Source of the DNA: Panagrolaimus kolymaensis
Taxonomy: Eukaryota > Nematoda > Chromadorea > Rhabditida > Panagrolaimidae
NCBI GenBank assembly: GCA_028622995.1
Contig: JAJQJQ010000014.1
Coordinates: forward strand, 124,001 to 188,000
DNA length: 64,000 nucleotides
Direction: 5' to 3'
Shown here: positions 59,869 to 64,000 of the stretch, in pieces
Position numbering within the stretch: position 1 is the first letter of the stretch
How the letters are laid out: each line of letters starts with the position of its first letter
Made by a program: the position numbers and the translations under genes
Notes under the pieces: model-generated
Told to the model about the DNA's origin: nothing
The model's database searches: none
The model's input: the letters and a program-made list of their open reading frames with translations, nothing else

Positions 59869-61397
59869 TGCATTAAAAAAATTCCCTGACTTTTCTATTG
59901 TTAAAAAAATAGAGTCATGATTTTCCAATAACTTTGTTTTAGAGTATTTTGTCTTTTCGTTAAAATTAATACCATTAATTAAATTTTATTCAATAAATTC
60001 TTCAAATTTTTATGTTTGCTTTTTTACGATTTCAAAAAACAAAACAACTTCGACTAAAAGTTTTTTGGGATTTTATTCATTTTTACCCCTTAATATATTT
60101 TAAATGTGTTCATAAGCCTGTGACTCCAAATTAGAGGTTTCATAATTTCCGTGAATCATCGAGTGAGACTCATTAATAAATGGCGACTTCCATAAAAATT
60201 TTTTTTCATTTCACAAAGTTCATAAAAAAATGAGAAGCATTACTTTATTAAAAAAATATGTTATTACGATTATTATTATTCTAAAAATAGGTCTTTATTA
60301 TTTTTTTATTTTCAAAAAAAAAACTTTGAAGTTCATTTCTTAATTTAGCGGCAACGAAAAAAAAGCAATGCTTTATTTTTTCTAAAATTAGAAGAAAAAA
60401 ATATGTATGTCTGTCTGTAAGTAATTATTTTAATGTGGTAAACTTATCCTCTTTTTTTAGCTTTTTTCTTTTTTTCGGAAGTATTTAGTCTCTTATATTT
60501 TTTTTTGCACATGAGTAATCTCAAAAGCAACAACAAAAAATATTATAAAAAGATTTCTGCTTTTATTTTTTTTGTACTCTTTTTTTTAGGTGCGCGATTA
60601 CAAGAAAATTATTAAAAATTACATATTTATTTTAAGACAATTTTTGTTTACATCCAAAAAATAAAATAAAATACAACAGCAATGAAGAAAGACTAAATAT
60701 AAAAATAATTATTTTCAAAGAATCATGAATAATTTAATAATTATATATACAACAAAAAAAAAAAACAGGTGATTTAATTTGTCTGTAGCCTCCAAAGCGA
60801 TGAAGCATAAAAATAAATATCTTTTTCTCGTGGGCTTCTTTGAATATCGCTAATATTAATTGAAAATGAGTAAAAAATTCGCATTCATTGGAATTGGAAA
60901 AAAAACCGTGGATAAAGATTAAAGGAAATAAATCGAGCGGTGAATGCCGTCAAATAAAAGGCATAAGCAGCAACGGTGACAACGCCATTTCATTAGCTAA
61001 TAGCTATCCATTTTTTTCTCATGTGAATTAACACGTTTCGAAATCGGAAAATACAATACGGCCCTTCTGTTTCCATCCCATAACATCTTTGGAAAAATTA
61101 ATTCGATTAGTTAGTTGCTGATAGTCAATGCCTTTGCATATTTTTTTCTTTCTTTTTTGCGTCATCGTTAGAATATCTTGCTTTTTTACAATCAAAAAAT
61201 TTGCATTAAAATTCCTAAAAAAAATAACTTAAAATTTGCATTTTCTTTAGTCAGTTGTCTCAAAGTTTTTTTGTTGCAAAAAAGCTTCAAGCAAAAAAAA
61301 AATCACTTCCAATCAGCAACTCAACTCTCTCATTTCTCAAAAAAAAAAGAAGAAGCTTCCTTCCATCATCGTTGTCAACAAAGAAAGAAAAGAAAGC
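59869..61397. other. 1.5-kb intergenic stretch
   Basis: AT-rich sequence between the MITE and the low-complexity ORF. A slightly more balanced segment lies at 60940-61130, without an ORF. Nothing recognised. Confidence 0.45.
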
Positions 61398-61748
61398 ATG
61401 AAATTGAAAGAATTGGATAATAAAGAAAAAGTCAAAATGATTATAAAAGAAATTTTTAAAATCAATAAAATTCAATCCAAATCAAAATCAACTAAAGAAG
61501 ATAAAACAAATTCAAATTCAACAACAACCAATTCTTCAACGACCTCTGAAAGCCCTGAAGATAATGAAGCAACAACGAAAGCAAAATCAAAAGAATCAAA
61601 AGATGCTAATGCAACAACAACAATGGAAGAATCTCTTGGAACTATGGCCAAATTTGATGTTGATTTACACTTTGAAATTGAAGAACAAAAAGAAAAACAA
61701 CAACAGCAACCATCTTCTTCATCAACTTTAGCAACACCAAAGAAATAA
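61398..61748 (+). CDS. Low-complexity hypothetical protein
   Basis: Single-exon ORF of 116 residues. A Lys-rich helical start (LKELDNKEKVKMIIKEIFK) leads into a Ser/Thr/Asn-rich middle and an acidic, Gln-rich end with TMAKFDVDLHFEIEEQ. An AATAAA lies about 80 bp after the stop (near 61835). The composition is less A/T-random than in the surrounding spurious ORFs, and the C-terminal third reads like real coding sequence. No family recognised. Likely soluble, with no signal peptide or membrane segment. Confidence 0.5.
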   Translation: MKLKELDNKEKVKMIIKEIFKINKIQSKSKSTKEDKTNSNSTTTNSSTTSESPEDNEATTKAKSKESKDANATTTMEESLGTMAKFDVDLHFEIEEQKEKQQQQPSSSSTLATPKK

Positions 61749-62985
61749 AGAAATAAGAAAAAACAAATGCTTTTATAATGAGTTTTTAATGAATTTGAGT
61801 TTAATCCATTTTTATTATTAAGGTATAATTTTATAAATAAAAGCTTTTATTTGTACTGTATGATGATGTTTTGAAATTTGTAGTAGTAGTAGCTGTTTTT
61901 GGTTTTTATCTTTTTGACTTTCTTAACTTTGTTTTATAAGCTTACATCTCGAAGTACAATCATTACCTTCTTACTAGCCGCCAGCTACAAGCAATAAACT
62001 TTGTTTAGCAACCATATTTTATTCCAAGAAGCTTTGTAATTTGAGTCAAAGAAGCTTTAAAAGAAGAGATTTTGAAAAGGTGCAAATGACTAGTTAGTTT
62101 TTTTTATGTTCAATTTTACTTGTGTCTATAGTTTCATAGAAAAATTTAAGAGATGGATAAAAAGTATCAACTTTGTAAAGCATTGCCGTCTCAATAAGGA
62201 GAAGAAAGTAAAGATACCAATAATTGAAGCTAAAAATTCATTTCCATTCTTGATTTTCATCCATTTTTGGATTTTTATTTGTCATTTCGCTTGAATTATT
62301 TTGACCTCCTTTTTTTGCAACTCATTAATTTTAGTCTTGGTTTCGATTCAGGTTATTATTAAAGGTATTCTCGCTTCTTGTTTCATTGTTATTGCACGAA
62401 AATGATAACGTTTTTTATCTATCAACAATTCACAAACAATCTCATTTTTTTATATCTTCTTCACCCATAGCTTGCTTTATCGCATAATCTGAGTGTTGTT
62501 GGAGCAGAGGAGTTTGACGAAGAACTAGAGCTTTTTATAAGCGGCTTCAAATTAAAGCGAAACACATCGATGGCCATTTGTTGAAACATTTTAGCCATAA
62601 AGATGATCCACATTTTCTGTAATCAGACAACCAACTTTAAGTTCGATGAATTCAGGCCTTTTTTATAATTTCCTCCTCTCATCATTTGGAGCTTTTTGCT
62701 ACCAAAAAATATTTAATATTGATTAAATTTATCCTTTCTTTCTTTTTACGAGAGAAAAAGTTTTCAGGGATTCATTTTTTTGTTGAATGACGTGTTTAGA
62801 TTAAACCTTTTTCTTTTTTTGGGTCACTAACGGAGATCGAAGACGAATCAAAGAAAAAAATTGAAGAGTTATTTCTTTCACAAAGTTTCTATTCTTCTTT
62901 CATTTTTTTCCGTTAAAACAATTTTTTGATATTTTTTTACCCAACAGATTTCTTTTATTTCTCAAGTAATTTTACTTTATAAATT
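61749..62985. other. Intergenic, nothing recognised
   Basis: 1.2 kb of AT-rich DNA between the low-complexity ORF and the four-pass membrane protein gene. An ORF at 62106-62294 looks like chance. Confidence 0.45.
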
Positions 62986-63949
62986 ATGCCTTCATCATCC
63001 GAGGATACCATTTCCTCATCCTCTTCATCAAGTGGATCAGCATCAAGAGCTGTGGAGAAAAAGAATCCTCTTCCAATTGCAGCGGAGGAAGAAGAATATG
63101 TATTTGATGCAAATGATAAATTTTATTTGGCTCCTCCAGTCGCAAGTTTACTTCATTATCGAACTGCAGCAATTATTGGTGGAATTGTTGAAGTTGGAGT
63201 TCTTATTGCTGCAACATTAACTTTAATTCGTAAGCCTTTACTTTGATAAATTAAAAGCTAATTTTTCTTTAATTATGGGCCCATCGCTCATAAAAAAAAA
63301 AGCCTTTTTGATGCAGAAAGAAGCTCAAAAACTTTGGGATCAAAAGTTTCTGAAAATTTACTTTCTTTATGTTCCTTAACTTCTTTGTTGATTGATGTTT
63401 CTTGTTTCAGATTTTTATTTAAATATTGGAATTACGGGTTTATATTCATCTGTAATTGGTACAGGTTTTGTTGTAGTTGCGATTATTACAACAACCATAA
63501 TGGTAAAGCTTTTATGAAGTAACAAAATCCTACAAAGACAATAAATATTTTAAGATTATTGGAATTGTAACTGAACGACCCAAACTTGTGGTGCCACAAA
63601 TGTTTTTCCTTCATCTTGAAGTTAGTGTATTACTTATTGGAGCATTGATTTCTATTTCAAGCATGTCATTTGGGATTGAAATGACTGCAACACTTTTTGG
63701 TCCATTTGTTAAGTGAGTTCCTCCTTCTCATATCGTAGCTTTAATAATTTCGTTTTTAGTGTATCAATGATGGAAGCTAGCATGGGACCAATATGGCCAT
63801 TTAATTTAGCAACCATTTGCTTTTGCGGCGCAGCACTTGGAATTTGGTTTTTTAAAATCGTTCAAGGTTGTCATGAATTTTTACTTGATAAAAAATTCTT
63901 TGAATCGAAAAGCAAAAATGAATTGGAAATGAAAGTTCAAAATGAATAA
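62986..63949 (+). CDS. Four-pass membrane protein, unknown family
   Basis: Exons 62986-63229, 63411-63502, 63555-63712 and 63760-63949 join in frame and give 227 residues. A Ser-rich, then acidic N-terminal cytosolic stretch precedes four predicted membrane segments, about residues 62-82 (AAIIGGIVEVGVLIAATLTL), 87-111, 130-152 and 168-195. A charged C-terminal tail follows (LLDKKFFESKSKNELEMK). The layout, with both ends cytosolic and short loops, resembles small four-pass families such as MARVEL- or LAPTM-like proteins, but I see no diagnostic motif. Two intron acceptors are TTTTAAG/TTTTTAG. The stop codon overlaps an AATAAA signal. Function unknown. Confidence 0.72.
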
Positions 63950-64000
63950 AATACTTTTATTTGCATCCAAAAACTTATCTTGACATTATTGTGCGCGACT

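Noticed and set aside
59339..59920. Long Arg/Phe/Ser-rich ORFs on both strands
   Set aside because: They are the translation of the foldback MITE, whose repeat unit lacks stops; there is no coding character outside the element.
1..64000. tRNA genes and CRISPR arrays
   Set aside because: Reading by eye found no B-box-like GGTTCGAATCC core with a matching A box, and no regularly spaced repeat array. A covariance search could still find one.

Overview
This window looks like nuclear DNA from a nematode. It is very AT-rich and has long A and T runs. Genes are split by short introns that mostly end in TTTTAG or TTTCAG. It carries a caenopore-type saposin protein, a proteasome beta-5 with a short insert I associate with nematodes, acceptor-like sites just upstream of several start codons (as expected for spliced-leader trans-splicing), and one closely spaced gene pair that looks like an operon. 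A clade IV nematode is possible, but that is inference. I found no tRNA, rRNA or CRISPR array. All exon coordinates were worked out by hand from splice signals and reading-frame continuity. CDS entries span start to stop and include introns.

Layout, left to right. 0-3.2 kb: 3' part cut off of a minus-strand, multi-CUB, type II membrane protein. 3.2-13 kb: sparse region with a small secreted protein, a divergent pair of F-box-like proteins and a saposin-like protein. 13.3-15.8 kb: KLHDC10-like kelch protein. 18.9-19.8 kb: an LEA-like helical protein with tandem 11-mers, whose true second exon becomes clear only after splicing. 20.2-21.9 kb: PSMB5 followed by LSM5, same strand, operon-like. 22.8-25.7 kb: COG1, a Golgi tether subunit. 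26.9-28.2 kb: a shortened second COG1 copy fused at its 3' end to a scrap resembling the REV1-like gene 3.7 kb away. 28.5-32.1 kb: MED19 and a convergent REV1-type BRCT protein that lacks the polymerase part and carries KEN-box repeats. 32.8-36.3 kb: TXNL1 and a CIN85/CD2AP-type SH3 adaptor. 37.8-40.0 kb: a UDP-glucuronosyltransferase. 40.6-45.5 kb: two tandem hnRNP F/H-type RNA-binding proteins. 46.8-48.2 kb: two paralogous small secreted His/Gly-rich peptides with possible C-terminal amidation signals. 52.2-54.6 kb: an unrecognised F-box-like protein. 54.6-61.4 kb: long AT-rich gene-poor stretch with one hAT-like foldback MITE. 61.4 kb: a low-complexity ORF. 63-64 kb: a four-pass membrane protein.

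The housekeeping genes (proteasome, LSm, COG, Mediator, TXNL1) form a dense core at 20-36 kb. The flanks hold lineage-specific secreted, F-box-like and defence-like genes. The most unusual points are the chimeric COG1 copy, the polymerase-less REV1-like protein, the foldback transposon, the paired amidated-type peptides and the LEA-like gene.
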